Below, piece by piece: positions 42,231-51,704 of a DNA stretch of 64,000 nucleotides (positions within the stretch are counted from its first letter, which is position 1; each line of letters starts with the position of its first letter). The notes beneath the pieces are model-generated. The model saw only the letters and a program-made list of their open reading frames with translations, searched no databases and had not been told where the DNA came from. Where the stretch lies: positions 186,001 through 250,000 of the forward strand of contig NZ_JBHUIW010000003.1 in the NCBI RefSeq assembly GCF_042682915.1, in the 5' to 3' direction. The stretch is from Rhodoplanes azumiensis. GTDB lineage: Bacteria > Pseudomonadota > Alphaproteobacteria > Rhizobiales > Xanthobacteraceae. The translations under genes and the position numbers were made by a program.

Positions 42231-42397
42231 ACCCCCCTCCCTGTCCCTCCCCCACAAGGGGGGAGGGAACGCAGGAGCTGCACCGCTCTCGGCAAGGCAA
42301 CGCCGGCCATCGATTCCACGTTTCCGGATAGATCTCGACAGCTCGCCGCGCCCTGCTCCCTCCCCCCTTGTGGGGGAGGGGTGGGGAGGGGGGTGAG
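42231..42397. repeat. Long inverted repeat between hub and peptidase genes
   Basis: CCCTCCCCCACAAGGGGGGAGGG at the left and the reversed arm CCCCCCTTGTGGGGGAGGG at the right, with further CCCCCCTCC / GGAGGGGGG ends, enclose about 100 nt of less GC-rich sequence. A related but distinct family from 498-642. It splits the g13-g14 gene pair that is contiguous in RcGTA. Confidence 0.75.
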
Positions 42398-42426
42398 CGC
42401 CGAACTCCGCGTCGACCGAACTCCTG

Positions 42427-42888
42427 ATGAGCTCCACCATGCCCACCTCTACACTCATCACTCGCGAAGACATCGTCGCCGAGGCGCGGCGGTGGATCGG
42501 GACGCCGTACCGGCACCAGGCGTCGCTGCAGGGCGTCGGCTGCGACTGTCTCGGGCTTCTGCGTGGCGTCTGGCGGGCGTTTCACGGCGACGAGCCGGAG
42601 CCGGTGCCGCCCTACACGCCCGACTGGGCCGAGGCGACCGGGCGCGACACGCTCGTCGCCGCCGCGACCCGGCATCTGATCACGATCGATGCGGCGGCGA
42701 TGCGTCCCGGCGACGTCCTCCTGTTCCGCTGGCGCGCCGGCCTGCCGGCCAAGCACGCCGCGATCGCCACGTCCGACACGACCATGGTGCACGCCCACGA
42801 CGGGGCTGCCGTCGCCGAGGTGGCGATCGCCCCGTGGTGGCGCCGCCGCGTCGCCGGCACCTTCCGGTTTCCGGGCGTGATCGACTGA
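42427..42888 (+). CDS. NlpC/P60 family cell wall peptidase, GTA g14-like
   Basis: Protein of 153 aa. Catalytic Cys in VGCDCLGLLRGVWR, catalytic His in PAKHAAIA, plus ARRWIGTPYRHQAS at the N-terminus and DVLLFRWR. It cuts peptidoglycan cross-links during DNA injection. The start could be Met 42427 or Met 42439. Confidence 0.92.
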   Translation: MSSTMPTSTLITREDIVAEARRWIGTPYRHQASLQGVGCDCLGLLRGVWRAFHGDEPEPVPPYTPDWAEATGRDTLVAAATRHLITIDAAAMRPGDVLLFRWRAGLPAKHAAIATSDTTMVHAHDGAAVAEVAIAPWWRRRVAGTFRFPGVID

Positions 42889-42940
42889 ACCGCCGTGCAA
42901 GCGTCGCCGCGCGGCGCCGCAGACCCATCAGGACGTCCCC

Positions 42941-45900
42941 ATGGCCTCGCTCGTTCTCTCGACCGCCGGCGGTGCCGTCGGCGGTGCGCTGTTCGGTCCG
43001 GTCGGCGCGCTGGCGGGTCGCATCGCCGGCGCCGTGGTCGGCAACGCGCTCGATCATTCCTTCTTCGCCGGCGGCGGCAGCGCGCGCGACCGCAGCATCG
43101 AAGGTCCGCGGCTCGCCGATCTCGACGTGATGGCGTCGACCGAGGGCGCGCCGATCCCGCGCCTCTACGGCCGCGCCCGCCTCTCCGGCCAGGTGATCTG
43201 GGCGACCCGGATCGAAGAGGTCGCGACCGTCACCCAGGAGACGACCACGACGGGCGGTGGCGGCGGGGGCGGCGGCGGCAAGGGAATCGGCTCGTCGGGC
43301 GGCGGTGGCACCACGACCACCACGACGACGACCTACAGCTACTATGCGAGCTTCGCGGTCGGCCTGTGCGAGGGACCGGTCGGGCGCATCGGCCGTGTCT
43401 GGGCGGACGGCGCGATCCTCGACCTGACGACCGTCACGATGCGCATCCATCGCGGCGACGAGAGCCAGGCGGCCGATCCGCTGATCGTCGCGACCGAGGG
43501 CGCGGCCGGCACGCCGGCCTATCGCGGCCTCGCCTACGTGGTGTTCGAGCGGCTGCCGCTCGCCCCCTACGGCAACCGCATCCCGCAGCTCGCCTTCGAG
43601 GTGATGCGCCCGGTCGGCGATCTCGAGCGCATGGTGCGGGCCGTCACGTTGATCCCCGGCACCACCGAGTTCGGCTACGCGCCCTCGACCGTCGTGCAGC
43701 TCCTCGGGCCCGGCAGGACCGGCGCGGAGAACCGTCACGTCGCGGTGGCCGTGTCGGACGTCGAGGCGGCACTCGACGACCTGCAGGCGGCGTGCCCGAA
43801 CCTCGCCGAGGTCGCCGTCGTGGTCGCCTGGTTCGGCACGGACCTGCGGGCCGCGCAATGCGAGATCCGGCCCGGCGTCGATTCGGCCGTCAAGGAGACG
43901 CATCCGCTCGGCTGGACGGCCGCCGGCCTCGGCCGCGGCGACGCGCATCTCGTCTCGCTGGTCGACGGGCGACCGGCCTATGGCGGCACGCCCTCCGACG
44001 ACGCGGTTCGGGATCTGATCACCGAGCTGAAAGCGCGCGGGCTGAGGGTCACGCTCTATCCGTTCGTGATGATGGACGTCCCGCCCGGCAACAGCCGTGC
44101 CGACCCGTGGACCGGCGCGGCCGGTCAGCCGGCCTATCCGTGGCGCGGCCGCATCACCTGCGACCCGGCGCCGGGCCGCCCCGGCTCGCCGGACGGCACC
44201 GCTGCCGCACAGGCGCAGATCGACGCCTTCTTCGGCACCGGCGATCCCGCCGCCTGGCGTTACGGCCGGCTGGTGCTTCATTACGCCTTCCTGGCCGCGT
44301 CGGCCGGCGGGGTCGACGGCGTCCTGATCGGCTCGGAGCTGATCGGCCTGACGCGGGTGCGCAGCGCGCCCGGCGTCTATCCGGCCGTCACGGCCCTGAT
44401 GACGCTCGCCGCCGACGTGAAGTCGGTGCTCGGCCCTGGCACGCTCGTCACCTACGGGGCCGACTGGACCGAGTACGGCGCGCATGTGGTGGATGCGGCG
44501 GCGACCGAGGTGCGCTTTCCGCTCGATCCGTTGTGGGCGTCGCCGGCGATCGACGCGATCGGCATCGATTATTATGCGCCGCTCGCCGACTGGCGCGACA
44601 CCGCCGACCATCTCGATCGGGCGCTCGCCGACGACATCCACGACCGCGCCTATCTGGCTGCCAATCTGCGCCGCGGCGAAGCCTTCGACTGGTACTACGC
44701 GAACGCCGCGGCGCGCACCGCCCAGACCCGCACGCCGATCACCGACGGGCTCGGCGAGCCCTGGATGTACCGCCAGAAGGATCTCTGGAGCTTCTGGTCC
44801 AATCCTCATCACGAGCGTGTCGGCGGTGTGCGGCTCGCGACGCCGACCGCGTGGGTGCCGAAGTCGAAGCCGATCCGGCTCACCGAGGTCGGCTGCCCGG
44901 CGGTCGACAAGGGTGCCAACCAGCCGAGCGTGTTTCCCGACGCGAAATCCTCCGAAAGCGGCCTGCCGTGGTTCTCGACCGGCCGGCGCGACGACCTGAT
45001 CCAGCGTCGTCATCTCGAGGCGGTGCTGACGGCGTTCGATCCCGCGCACGGCGCCACCACCGCGACCAATCCGGTGTCTCCCGTCTATGGCGGCCGCATG
45101 GTCGACCCGGCCGGCATCACGCTGTGGACCTGGGACGCGCGCCCGTGGCCGCAGTTCCCGGCCGCGACCGACGTGTGGAGCGACGGGCCCAACTGGGAGA
45201 CGGGCCACTGGCTCACCGGCCGGCTCGGCGGCTGCCCGCTCGACGGGCTTCTCGCCACGATGCTGGCCGACGCCGGCGTGACCGGCTGTGACGCCCGCCG
45301 GCTCGGCGACGGGCCGGTCGGCGTCGTGATCGACCGCCCGATGACGCCACGCGCCGCGATCGAGCCGCTCGCTGCCGCCTTCGCGTTCGACGCGGTGGCG
45401 GACGGGCCGACCCTGGTGTTCCGCCCGCGCGGCGGGCCGCCGGTCGCCGAGATCGACGAGGACGATCTCGTCTGGCCGGACGAGGGGGCGCCGGCCCGGC
45501 TGGTACGGGCGCAGGAGACCGAGCTGCCGGTCGCCGTCGCGCTCGGCTTCAGCGACGTCGATGCCGACTATCGGCGGGCCGCCGTGCCGTCACGGCGCCT
45601 GGTCGGCGCCTCGCGCCGTCTTCTCGTTGCCGATCTCGCGGCCGTGATGGATCGCGCCGAGGCGGAGCGGCGCGCCGAGATCCGGCTCCAGGATCTGTGG
45701 GCCGCGCGTGAGACCGCGAGCGTCGCGTTACCGCCCTCCCGCGTCGCCCTGCTGCCCGGCGACGTGATCGGCCTCACGGTCGCGGGGCGCCGGCGGCTGT
45801 TCGAGATTCGCGAGATCGTCGACGCGCAGAGCCGCACCGTGACGGCCCAGTCGATCGACCCGGAGGTGTTCGCGCTGCCGCTCGCGAGCCGCGCGCCGAC

Positions 45901-46861
45901 GACGCCGGCTCTGCCCGCCGCGGTCGGTCCCGCCGCGGTCGTCGCGCTCGACCTGCCGACCCTGCCGGGCGATCCCGACACGGTGCTGGCCCGCATCGCC
46001 GTGTCGGCTTCGCCGTGGCCGGGTGCGCTCGCCGTGTGGCGCTCGTTCGACGGCGAAGGCTTCGAGCGGATCGCCACCGCCACGGTGCCGGCCGTGATGG
46101 GCGAGACGCTCGATCCGGTGCCGGCCGGCCGGCCCTGGCGGATCGACCGGCACGCCGCCTTCCGGGTGCGGCTGGTGGCGGGCGGGCTCGCCGCGATCTC
46201 CGACGCGGCGCTGCTGGCGGGCGGCAACGCGGCCGTGCTGGCGGCGCCCGACGGCGGTTGCGAGGTGATCCAGTTCGCCGCCGCCGAGCTGGTCGCCGCG
46301 AGCACCTGGCGCGTGTCGCGCCTGCTGCGCGGCCAGGCCGGCACCGAGCACGCGATCCGGCCGCTTTCGGCCGGCGCGACCTTCGTGAAGCTCGACGACG
46401 TGCTGCGGACGGTCGCCCGCGGCCCCGACATGATCGGCCGCCCCATGACGCTGCGCATCGTCGCCGCGAACCGCTCCCACGACGACGCGAGCGCCGTGAC
46501 GCTGACGATCACGCCGCGGCCCACCATGCTGCAGCCGCTCGCGCCGGTGCATGTCCGCGGTCGGCGGACCACCGCCGGCGTGATGATCACGGTCGTCCGC
46601 CGCACCCGCCGCGACGGCGATTCGTGGGAGGTCGCCGAGGTGCCGCTCGGCGAGAGCGTCGAGGCCTACGAGGTCGACATCCTGAACGGCGCCACGGTGG
46701 TGCGCACGCTCGCCGCCACGACCCCGACGGTGATCTACGCGGCGGCCGACGAGATCGCCGACTTCGGCACGGCGCAAGCGAGCCTGTCGGTGCGGGTCGT
46801 CCAGCTTTCCGCCACGGTCGGCCGCGGCGTCGCCGCCACGGCCGTCCTCTCCGTCCGATAA
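42941..46861 (+). CDS. Baseplate multidomain protein (megatron), GTA g15-like
   Basis: Protein of 1306 aa, the largest GTA component, forming the baseplate tip. N-terminal Gly-rich hydrophobic stretch, then ASTEGAPIPRLYGRARLSGQVIWATRI; a GTA TIM-barrel domain (about 400-720; WRGRITCDPAPGRPGS, IGSELIGLTRVR, LVTYGADWTEYG, GIDYYAPLADWRD, WMYRQKDLWSFWSNPHHER); then LTEVGCPAVDKGANQPSVFPDAKSSES; a phage tail-3 domain and C-terminal receptor-contact strands. A Gly-rich insertion (about residues 105-128, GGGGGGGGGKGIGSS type) breaks the N-terminal domain. Complete in length. Confidence 0.94.
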   Translation: MASLVLSTAGGAVGGALFGPVGALAGRIAGAVVGNALDHSFFAGGGSARDRSIEGPRLADLDVMASTEGAPIPRLYGRARLSGQVIWATRIEEVATVTQETTTTGGGGGGGGGKGIGSSGGGGTTTTTTTTYSYYASFAVGLCEGPVGRIGRVWADGAILDLTTVTMRIHRGDESQAADPLIVATEGAAGTPAYRGLAYVVFERLPLAPYGNRIPQLAFEVMRPVGDLERMVRAVTLIPGTTEFGYAPSTVVQLLGPGRTGAENRHVAVAVSDVEAALDDLQAACPNLAEVAVVVAWFGTDLRAAQCEIRPGVDSAVKETHPLGWTAAGLGRGDAHLVSLVDGRPAYGGTPSDDAVRDLITELKARGLRVTLYPFVMMDVPPGNSRADPWTGAAGQPAYPWRGRITCDPAPGRPGSPDGTAAAQAQIDAFFGTGDPAAWRYGRLVLHYAFLAASAGGVDGVLIGSELIGLTRVRSAPGVYPAVTALMTLAADVKSVLGPGTLVTYGADWTEYGAHVVDAAATEVRFPLDPLWASPAIDAIGIDYYAPLADWRDTADHLDRALADDIHDRAYLAANLRRGEAFDWYYANAAARTAQTRTPITDGLGEPWMYRQKDLWSFWSNPHHERVGGVRLATPTAWVPKSKPIRLTEVGCPAVDKGANQPSVFPDAKSSESGLPWFSTGRRDDLIQRRHLEAVLTAFDPAHGATTATNPVSPVYGGRMVDPAGITLWTWDARPWPQFPAATDVWSDGPNWETGHWLTGRLGGCPLDGLLATMLADAGVTGCDARRLGDGPVGVVIDRPMTPRAAIEPLAAAFAFDAVADGPTLVFRPRGGPPVAEIDEDDLVWPDEGAPARLVRAQETELPVAVALGFSDVDADYRRAAVPSRRLVGASRRLLVADLAAVMDRAEAERRAEIRLQDLWAARETASVALPPSRVALLPGDVIGLTVAGRRRLFEIREIVDAQSRTVTAQSIDPEVFALPLASRAPTTPALPAAVGPAAVVALDLPTLPGDPDTVLARIAVSASPWPGALAVWRSFDGEGFERIATATVPAVMGETLDPVPAGRPWRIDRHAAFRVRLVAGGLAAISDAALLAGGNAAVLAAPDGGCEVIQFAAAELVAASTWRVSRLLRGQAGTEHAIRPLSAGATFVKLDDVLRTVARGPDMIGRPMTLRIVAANRSHDDASAVTLTITPRPTMLQPLAPVHVRGRRTTAGVMITVVRRTRRDGDSWEVAEVPLGESVEAYEVDILNGATVVRTLAATTPTVIYAAADEIADFGTAQASLSVRVVQLSATVGRGVAATAVLSVR

Positions 46862-46886
46862 CACCCGATCTCCTGCGGACATCATC

Positions 46887-48278
46887 ATGACCGACACGCT
46901 CCATCTCGGGCTGCCGCTGATCGCGGCCGCCCAGGCGCAGAAGCACGTCACCCACAACGAGGCGCTGCACCGGCTCGACGCGCTGGTGATGCTCGCGGTC
47001 GTCGACCGCGATCTCGTCGCGCCGCCGGCCTCGCCCGCCGACGGCGATCGTTATCTCGTCAAGGCGACCGGCAGCGGCGCCTTCGCGGGGCACGACGACG
47101 CGATCGCTCATTACGTCGACGGCGGCTGGGAGTTCCACGTGCCGGCGGCCGGCTGGCTCTGCTGGGTCGCCGACGAGAGCGTGCTGGTCGCCTGGACCGG
47201 CGACGCTTGGCGGGCCGTCGTCAGCGGCGAAGCCGGGGGTGGTGGAGGCGGGGGTGACATCGACGCGCTGCAGAACCTGGCTCTGCTCGGCGTCGGCACC
47301 ACGGCGGATGCGACGAACCCGCTGGCCGCAAAGCTCAACAACGCGCTGTGGGTCGCCAAGTCCTCGGCCGAGGGCGGCAGCGGCGATCTCCGTTACAAGC
47401 TGTCGAAGGAGAGCACCGCCAAGACGTTGTCGCTCCTCTTCCAGACCGCCTATTCGGGACGCGCCGAGATCGGCCTCGCCGGCGACGACGATCTGCGTAT
47501 CAAGGTGTCGGCGGACGGGACGACCTGGCTCGACGCGCTCGTCGTCGACCGCACGACCGGCGCCGTAGCCCTGCCGAACACCCGACCGACGTCGTTCCGC
47601 AACCGCATCGTCAACGGCAATTTCGCCGTCAACCAGCGCAGCGTCTCCGGCACCGTGACGTTGGCCGCGAACGCCTACGGGCACGATCGCTGGAAGGCGG
47701 GCGCTGGCGGTTGCTCCTACACGTTCGCGACCTCGGGTCTCGACACCACGATCACCGTCACGTCCGGCACGCTCTGCCAGGTGATCGAGGGCACGGTCGT
47801 CGAGGGCGGCGTCCATGTCGCGTCGTGGAGCGGCACCGCGCAGGCGCGCGTCTATCAAGGGGCCGCCGCGGGCGCCTACGCGGCGAGCGGCTTCGTCACC
47901 GCGAGCCTCTCGGCCGCCACCAACACGACGATCGAGTTCGGGACCGGCACGCTGACCCGCGTGCAGCTCGAGCCCGGCGTCACGGCCACGGCATTCGAGC
48001 GGCGCGACGACGAGCTGCGCCGTTGCCAGCGCTACTACGAGAAGGGCGTGTTCTCGATCGCCCCCGGCAACAGCGGGACGGGTGGCGTGTGGTTCTCGTT
48101 CCTGTTCGCGGCCCGCAAGCGCGCCGCGCCGACCATGGCGCTGAGCAACGCCTCGGGCGGTGGATTCAGCAGTCCCTTCGTCAGCCCGAACGCCACCGAC
48201 GGATTTCAGATCGGCTACACGGCCACGGCGGCGTCCTCCTACTTCACGGCGGACTGGACCGCGACGGCCGAGCTGTGA
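46887..48278 (+). CDS. DUF2793 tail fibre-like protein
   Basis: Protein of 463 aa. The N-terminal DUF2793 domain (about 1-115: LGLPLIAAAQAQKHVTHNEALHRLDALV, SPADGDRYLVKATGSGAFAG, GWEFHVPAAGWLCWVADESVLVAWTGDAWRAV) is that of the RcGTA tail fibre. A Gly linker, then a beta-rich middle with an NRIVNGNFAVNQRS module as in phage receptor-binding or carbohydrate-binding regions, ending in RVQLEPGVTATAFERRDDELRRCQRYYEKG. Likely attaches to megatron and binds surface polysaccharide. 25 nt after g15. Confidence 0.88.
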   Translation: MTDTLHLGLPLIAAAQAQKHVTHNEALHRLDALVMLAVVDRDLVAPPASPADGDRYLVKATGSGAFAGHDDAIAHYVDGGWEFHVPAAGWLCWVADESVLVAWTGDAWRAVVSGEAGGGGGGGDIDALQNLALLGVGTTADATNPLAAKLNNALWVAKSSAEGGSGDLRYKLSKESTAKTLSLLFQTAYSGRAEIGLAGDDDLRIKVSADGTTWLDALVVDRTTGAVALPNTRPTSFRNRIVNGNFAVNQRSVSGTVTLAANAYGHDRWKAGAGGCSYTFATSGLDTTITVTSGTLCQVIEGTVVEGGVHVASWSGTAQARVYQGAAAGAYAASGFVTASLSAATNTTIEFGTGTLTRVQLEPGVTATAFERRDDELRRCQRYYEKGVFSIAPGNSGTGGVWFSFLFAARKRAAPTMALSNASGGGFSSPFVSPNATDGFQIGYTATAASSYFTADWTATAEL

Positions 48279-48412
48279 GCCGGCGTCACCGAGCGCCATG
48301 CGCCGTGCGCCGTGCGCCGAGCCGCGCATCGTCCACCACCGCGACCCCGATCGTCCCATCGTCGCACTCGTGTCACGGCGCCGGCCGCGGGCCGGTCGCC
48401 ACGGAGACTCGC

Positions 48413-49312
48413 ATGACCCCGACCCCCGCGCAGACCGCCGCCGGCTATCGCAATCTGTGGACCAAGGCCGAGATCGTGCCGGCCCGGCGCGCCGCGGCCG
48501 CCACGGCCGCGCGCCGCATCCTCGCCGCGAAGGACCGCTATTGGCCGGTCCAGCAGGCGACCGGCGTGCCGTGGGTCGTGATCGGCGCGCTCCACATGCG
48601 CGAGAGCGGCCTGTCCTTCGCGGGTCACCTGCACAACGGCGACAGCCTGAACGGCTACACGGTGCGGGTGCCGAAGGGGCGTCCGAAGCTCGGCCACGGC
48701 CCGCCCTTCGGCTGGACCGAGAGCGCCGTCGACGCGCTCGTGCTGAAAGGGCTGCAGAGCGTGCCGGCGTGGTCGCTCGAGCGCATCCTCCACGAGTGCG
48801 AGCGCTACAACGGCTGGGGTTATCTCGGCAAGGGCAACAGCCCCTATCTGTGGAGCTGGACCAGCCTCTACACGGGCGGCAAGTACGTTCGTGATCACGT
48901 CTACGATCCGCACGCGATCGACCGGCAGCCCGGCGTCGTCGCGATTCTCAAGTCGCTCGAAGCCGCCGGCGTCGTGATCACGACCGTGCCGCCGCAGGCG
49001 ACGCCGCCGAAGGACGCGATCGACCGCGCGACGCGCAAGCAGCGCACGGCTCGCACGGCAGGCGGCGCCGCGGCGGCCGGCGGCGGCGCCGGCGAGGCGG
49101 TACAGCGGACCGGCACCGCGCCACCGGCCGATGCCGGCCACGCGCCGCTCGATCCCGTCCTCGCCTGGTCGCTGATCGGGGTCGGCGCCGCGATCGCGAT
49201 CGTCGCCACCGTCCTGATCGTGCGCCGGACCGCGCTGATCGAGCGGGCCTGGACCGGCGCGGCCGCGTCCCGGCTCGGTCGCGTCGTGCTGAAGCTCACG
49301 GGGGAGGTCTGA
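48413..49312 (+). CDS. Endolysin-like muramidase with C-terminal membrane helix
   Basis: Protein of 299 aa. Residues 1-190 resemble lysozyme-like domains of alphaproteobacterial phages: YWPVQQATGVPWVVIGALHMRESGLSFAGHLHNGDSLNGYTVRVPKGRP, with a probable catalytic Glu in HMRESG, then ERYNGWGYLGKGNSPYLWSWTSLYTGGKYV. A Gly/Ala linker leads to one TM helix (LAWSLIGVGAAIAIVATVLIV). No N-terminal signal is seen. ATG 48413 follows ACGGAGACTCGC. Directly followed by the holin-type gene (1 nt gap), forming a lysis cassette. Confidence 0.8.
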   Translation: MTPTPAQTAAGYRNLWTKAEIVPARRAAAATAARRILAAKDRYWPVQQATGVPWVVIGALHMRESGLSFAGHLHNGDSLNGYTVRVPKGRPKLGHGPPFGWTESAVDALVLKGLQSVPAWSLERILHECERYNGWGYLGKGNSPYLWSWTSLYTGGKYVRDHVYDPHAIDRQPGVVAILKSLEAAGVVITTVPPQATPPKDAIDRATRKQRTARTAGGAAAAGGGAGEAVQRTGTAPPADAGHAPLDPVLAWSLIGVGAAIAIVATVLIVRRTALIERAWTGAAASRLGRVVLKLTGEV

Positions 49313-49313
49313 C

Positions 49314-49928
49314 ATGGACTGGGCATCACTCGGAGGCGCACTGGCGCGCGCCGGCGCGCCGATCGTCGGCCGGGCGCTCGGCGGCCCGCTCGGCGGCCTG
49401 ATCGGAAACGCGGTCGGCGGCGTCCTCGCCGACGCGCTCGGCACGGACGCGACCCCGGAGGCGGTCGGCCGCGCCATCGCGACGACGCCGGCCCCGGACC
49501 TGCGACCGAAGCTCGCCGTCGCCGAAAACGAGGCGACGGCGCGCTGGCCGGCGCTCGCCGACATCGCGAAGGCCGAGGCCGAGCTGCAGGGCCGGGTGCT
49601 CGCCGAGACCGCCGCGACCATGCGGGCCGAGGCGCTCGCCGGCGATCCGCTGCAGCGCTGGTGGCGGCCCGCCTATGCGTTCGAGCTGACGATCGAGTGC
49701 GCGGCGTTCTTCGGCGTGTTGATCTGGTCGCTCGGGCGCGGTGACGCCGGGCCGCTCAACGCGGCGACGAATGCGACCGGCCTCCTCACGCTCTACTGGG
49801 GCGCCCGCTTCGCCGTCCTCGGCGTCTACGTCAACGGGCGCACCCGCGAGAAGGAGGCGGCGACGACCGGCCAGCCGGCGCCGAGCGTCGTCGAGACGGT
49901 GGTTCGCGCCGTCAAGGGGCGCCGCTGA
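49314..49928 (+). CDS. 3-TM holin family protein (GTA_holin_3TM type)
   Basis: Protein of 204 aa. The N-terminal Gly-rich hydrophobic region (GGALARAGAPIVGRALGGPLGGLIGNAVGGVLADALG) and C-terminal helices (PAYAFELTIECAAFFGVLIWSLG; LLTLYWGARFAVLGVYVNGR) match the holin of 3TMs family. It should open the inner membrane so the endolysin reaches the wall. Last gene of the GTA series. Confidence 0.85.
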   Translation: MDWASLGGALARAGAPIVGRALGGPLGGLIGNAVGGVLADALGTDATPEAVGRAIATTPAPDLRPKLAVAENEATARWPALADIAKAEAELQGRVLAETAATMRAEALAGDPLQRWWRPAYAFELTIECAAFFGVLIWSLGRGDAGPLNAATNATGLLTLYWGARFAVLGVYVNGRTREKEAATTGQPAPSVVETVVRAVKGRR

Positions 49929-50146
49929 AGGCGCGGCCGCGCGACGCGGCCGGGGTCGGGTCGTCGGGGCATCGAGGCATCGAGGAACGCGGCGCCGCCC
50001 CCGGACGACGCCGGAGCGCCCCGACCGGCCGTCGCCGGTCGGCCCTGTCGCCGCCTCGGTCGGGAGGCTACACTGCGAGGGTCCGGAGTCGCGGCGCGGT
50101 CCGGCGCGACGCGAGGATCGGCGGCGAGAATTCGGCGAGGCGAGGC

Positions 50147-50695
50147 ATGAGGACGCGAGCACCGACGGTTGCGGTCGTCACGGCGGTCCTGTCGGCCGGC
50201 CTGGCCGCATGGACCTGGCCCTGCATCGCCGCCGACCCCGAGCCGCGTCCGCCCGAGGCACGCGCCACCGAGCCGGGCGCCACCGAGCCGGGCGCCGCGG
50301 AGCCGCGCGGCCCCGAGCCGGCGGCCGCCGAGACCAAGCCGGCGACGCGGCCGCACCGGCCGTTGGTGCCGACCCGGACCGACGGCGCCGCCGTCGGCAA
50401 CGGCAGCGTCACCGGCGCGACCGCCACGACGGCGCCGGCCGGAGCCGCCGCCGCGCCCGCCGGTCCGCGCTGCCTCACCCGGGCCGAGCAGCGCGCCCGC
50501 ACGGCCGCCAAGCAGGTGGTGCCGCTCGCCAAGGCGGCCAGCGCCGTGAAGGCGCGCCACGGCGAGCTCCTGCGCGCCCGCCTGTGCGAGCAGAACGGCC
50601 GCCTCGTCTACATGCTCACCGTGCTGCCGCGCGGCGGCAAGGTGGTCCGCGCCACCGTCGATGCCGGCACCGGGGCGCTGATCTCGGGCCCGTAG
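50147..50695 (+). CDS. Secreted PepSY-like protein upstream of feuPQ
   Basis: Protein of 182 aa with signal peptide (VAVVTAVLSAGLAAWTWPCIAA), a long low-complexity Pro/Glu/Thr/Ala segment with repeated TEPGA units, and a C-terminal PepSY-like unit (about 115-182: LAKAASAVKARHGELLRARLCEQNGRLVYMLTVLPRGGKVVRATVDAGTGALIS). It lies just upstream of feuP. In Sinorhizobium a small periplasmic protein (FeuN) encoded there restrains FeuQ; this protein may play that part, but similarity is by position and location only. Confidence 0.75.
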   Translation: MRTRAPTVAVVTAVLSAGLAAWTWPCIAADPEPRPPEARATEPGATEPGAAEPRGPEPAAAETKPATRPHRPLVPTRTDGAAVGNGSVTGATATTAPAGAAAAPAGPRCLTRAEQRARTAAKQVVPLAKAASAVKARHGELLRARLCEQNGRLVYMLTVLPRGGKVVRATVDAGTGALISGP

Positions 50696-50856
50696 CGCGG
50701 CCCCGGCCGCCACGGCCGTCGATCGCGCGGGGCGCGCGACGACATCGTCAGGAACCTCCGAGACCCTCCTTCGACCCGAACCCGAACCGAGCAACACGCT
50801 GCCGCCACCGTCCGGCCCGCCCCGCCGCCGGCACCGGCATCCAGAGGACCGAGACC

Positions 50857-51531
50857 ATGCGGCTCCTGGTCGTCGAGGACGATCCCGACCTCAATCGCCA
50901 GCTCGCCACCGCGCTCACCGACGCCGGCTACGTGGTGGACCGCGCCGCCGACGGCGAGGAGGGGCATTATCTCGGCGAGACCGAGCCCTACGACGCCGTC
51001 ATCCTCGACATCGGCCTGCCCAAGATGGACGGGCTCTCGGTGCTGGAGAGCTGGCGCCGCGCCGGCCGCGTCATGCCGGTGCTGATGCTCACGGCGCGCG
51101 ACCGCTGGAGCGACAAGGTGCAGGCCTTCGACGCCGGCGCCGACGACTACGTGGCGAAGCCGTTCCATCTGGAGGAGGTGCTGGCCCGCATCCGGGCGCT
51201 GCTGCGCCGCTCGGTCGGCCACGCCAAGTCCGAGTTCCTGTGCGGGCCGGTGCGGCTGGACTCGCGCACCGGCCGCGTGACGGTCGACGGCGCGCCCGTG
51301 AAGCTCACCTCGCACGAGTACCGGCTGCTCTCCTACCTGATGCATCATTCGGGCCGGGTGGTGTCGCGCACCGAGCTGGTCGAGCACCTCTACGACCAGG
51401 ACTTCGACCGCGACTCCAACACCATCGAGGTGTTCGTCGGCCGCATCCGCAAGAAGCTCGGCGTCGACGTGATCCAGACGGTGCGCGGGCTCGGCTATCT
51501 GCTCACCCCGCCGGAGGAGAGCCGATCGTGA
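50857..51531 (+). CDS. feuP: FeuP-like OmpR-family response regulator
   Basis: Protein of 224 aa. Receiver (1-115) with acidic pair EDD near residue 8, phospho-Asp in AVILDIGLPKMDG and Lys in YVAKPF. Winged-helix DNA-binding domain: KLTSHEYRLLSYLMHHSGRVVSRTELVEHLYDQDFDRDSNTIEVFVGRIRKKLGVDVIQTVRGLGYLL, closely resembling rhizobial FeuP/PhoP-type regulators. ATG 50857 is chosen at the receiver start. The cognate kinase is 192 nt downstream, beyond a palindromic repeat. Confidence 0.9.
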   Translation: MRLLVVEDDPDLNRQLATALTDAGYVVDRAADGEEGHYLGETEPYDAVILDIGLPKMDGLSVLESWRRAGRVMPVLMLTARDRWSDKVQAFDAGADDYVAKPFHLEEVLARIRALLRRSVGHAKSEFLCGPVRLDSRTGRVTVDGAPVKLTSHEYRLLSYLMHHSGRVVSRTELVEHLYDQDFDRDSNTIEVFVGRIRKKLGVDVIQTVRGLGYLLTPPEESRS

Positions 51532-51565
51532 TCTGCCCGGCGACGATGCGCGGCAGCCGCCCGAT

Positions 51566-51704
51566 CACCTCTCCCCAGCGGGGAGAAGTCGACGCGCGCA
51601 GCACGTCGGGTGCGGGGGGGGCGAGCCCGCCCACCGGCGTCGCAAACCCTCACCCCGGTCGCGCGCTGTGCTCGCGCCCGACCCTCTCCCCGAGGGAGAG
51701 GGTC
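51566..51704. repeat. Intergenic palindromic repeat, family A copy 3 (inverted)
   Basis: CACCTCTCCCCAGCGGGGAGAAG at the left and ACCCTCTCCCCGAGGGAGAGGGT at the right, with a palindromic CGCGCGCAG region and CCCTCACCCC inside. It is the same element as 498-642, turned round. It lies between response regulator and kinase genes. Confidence 0.8.
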
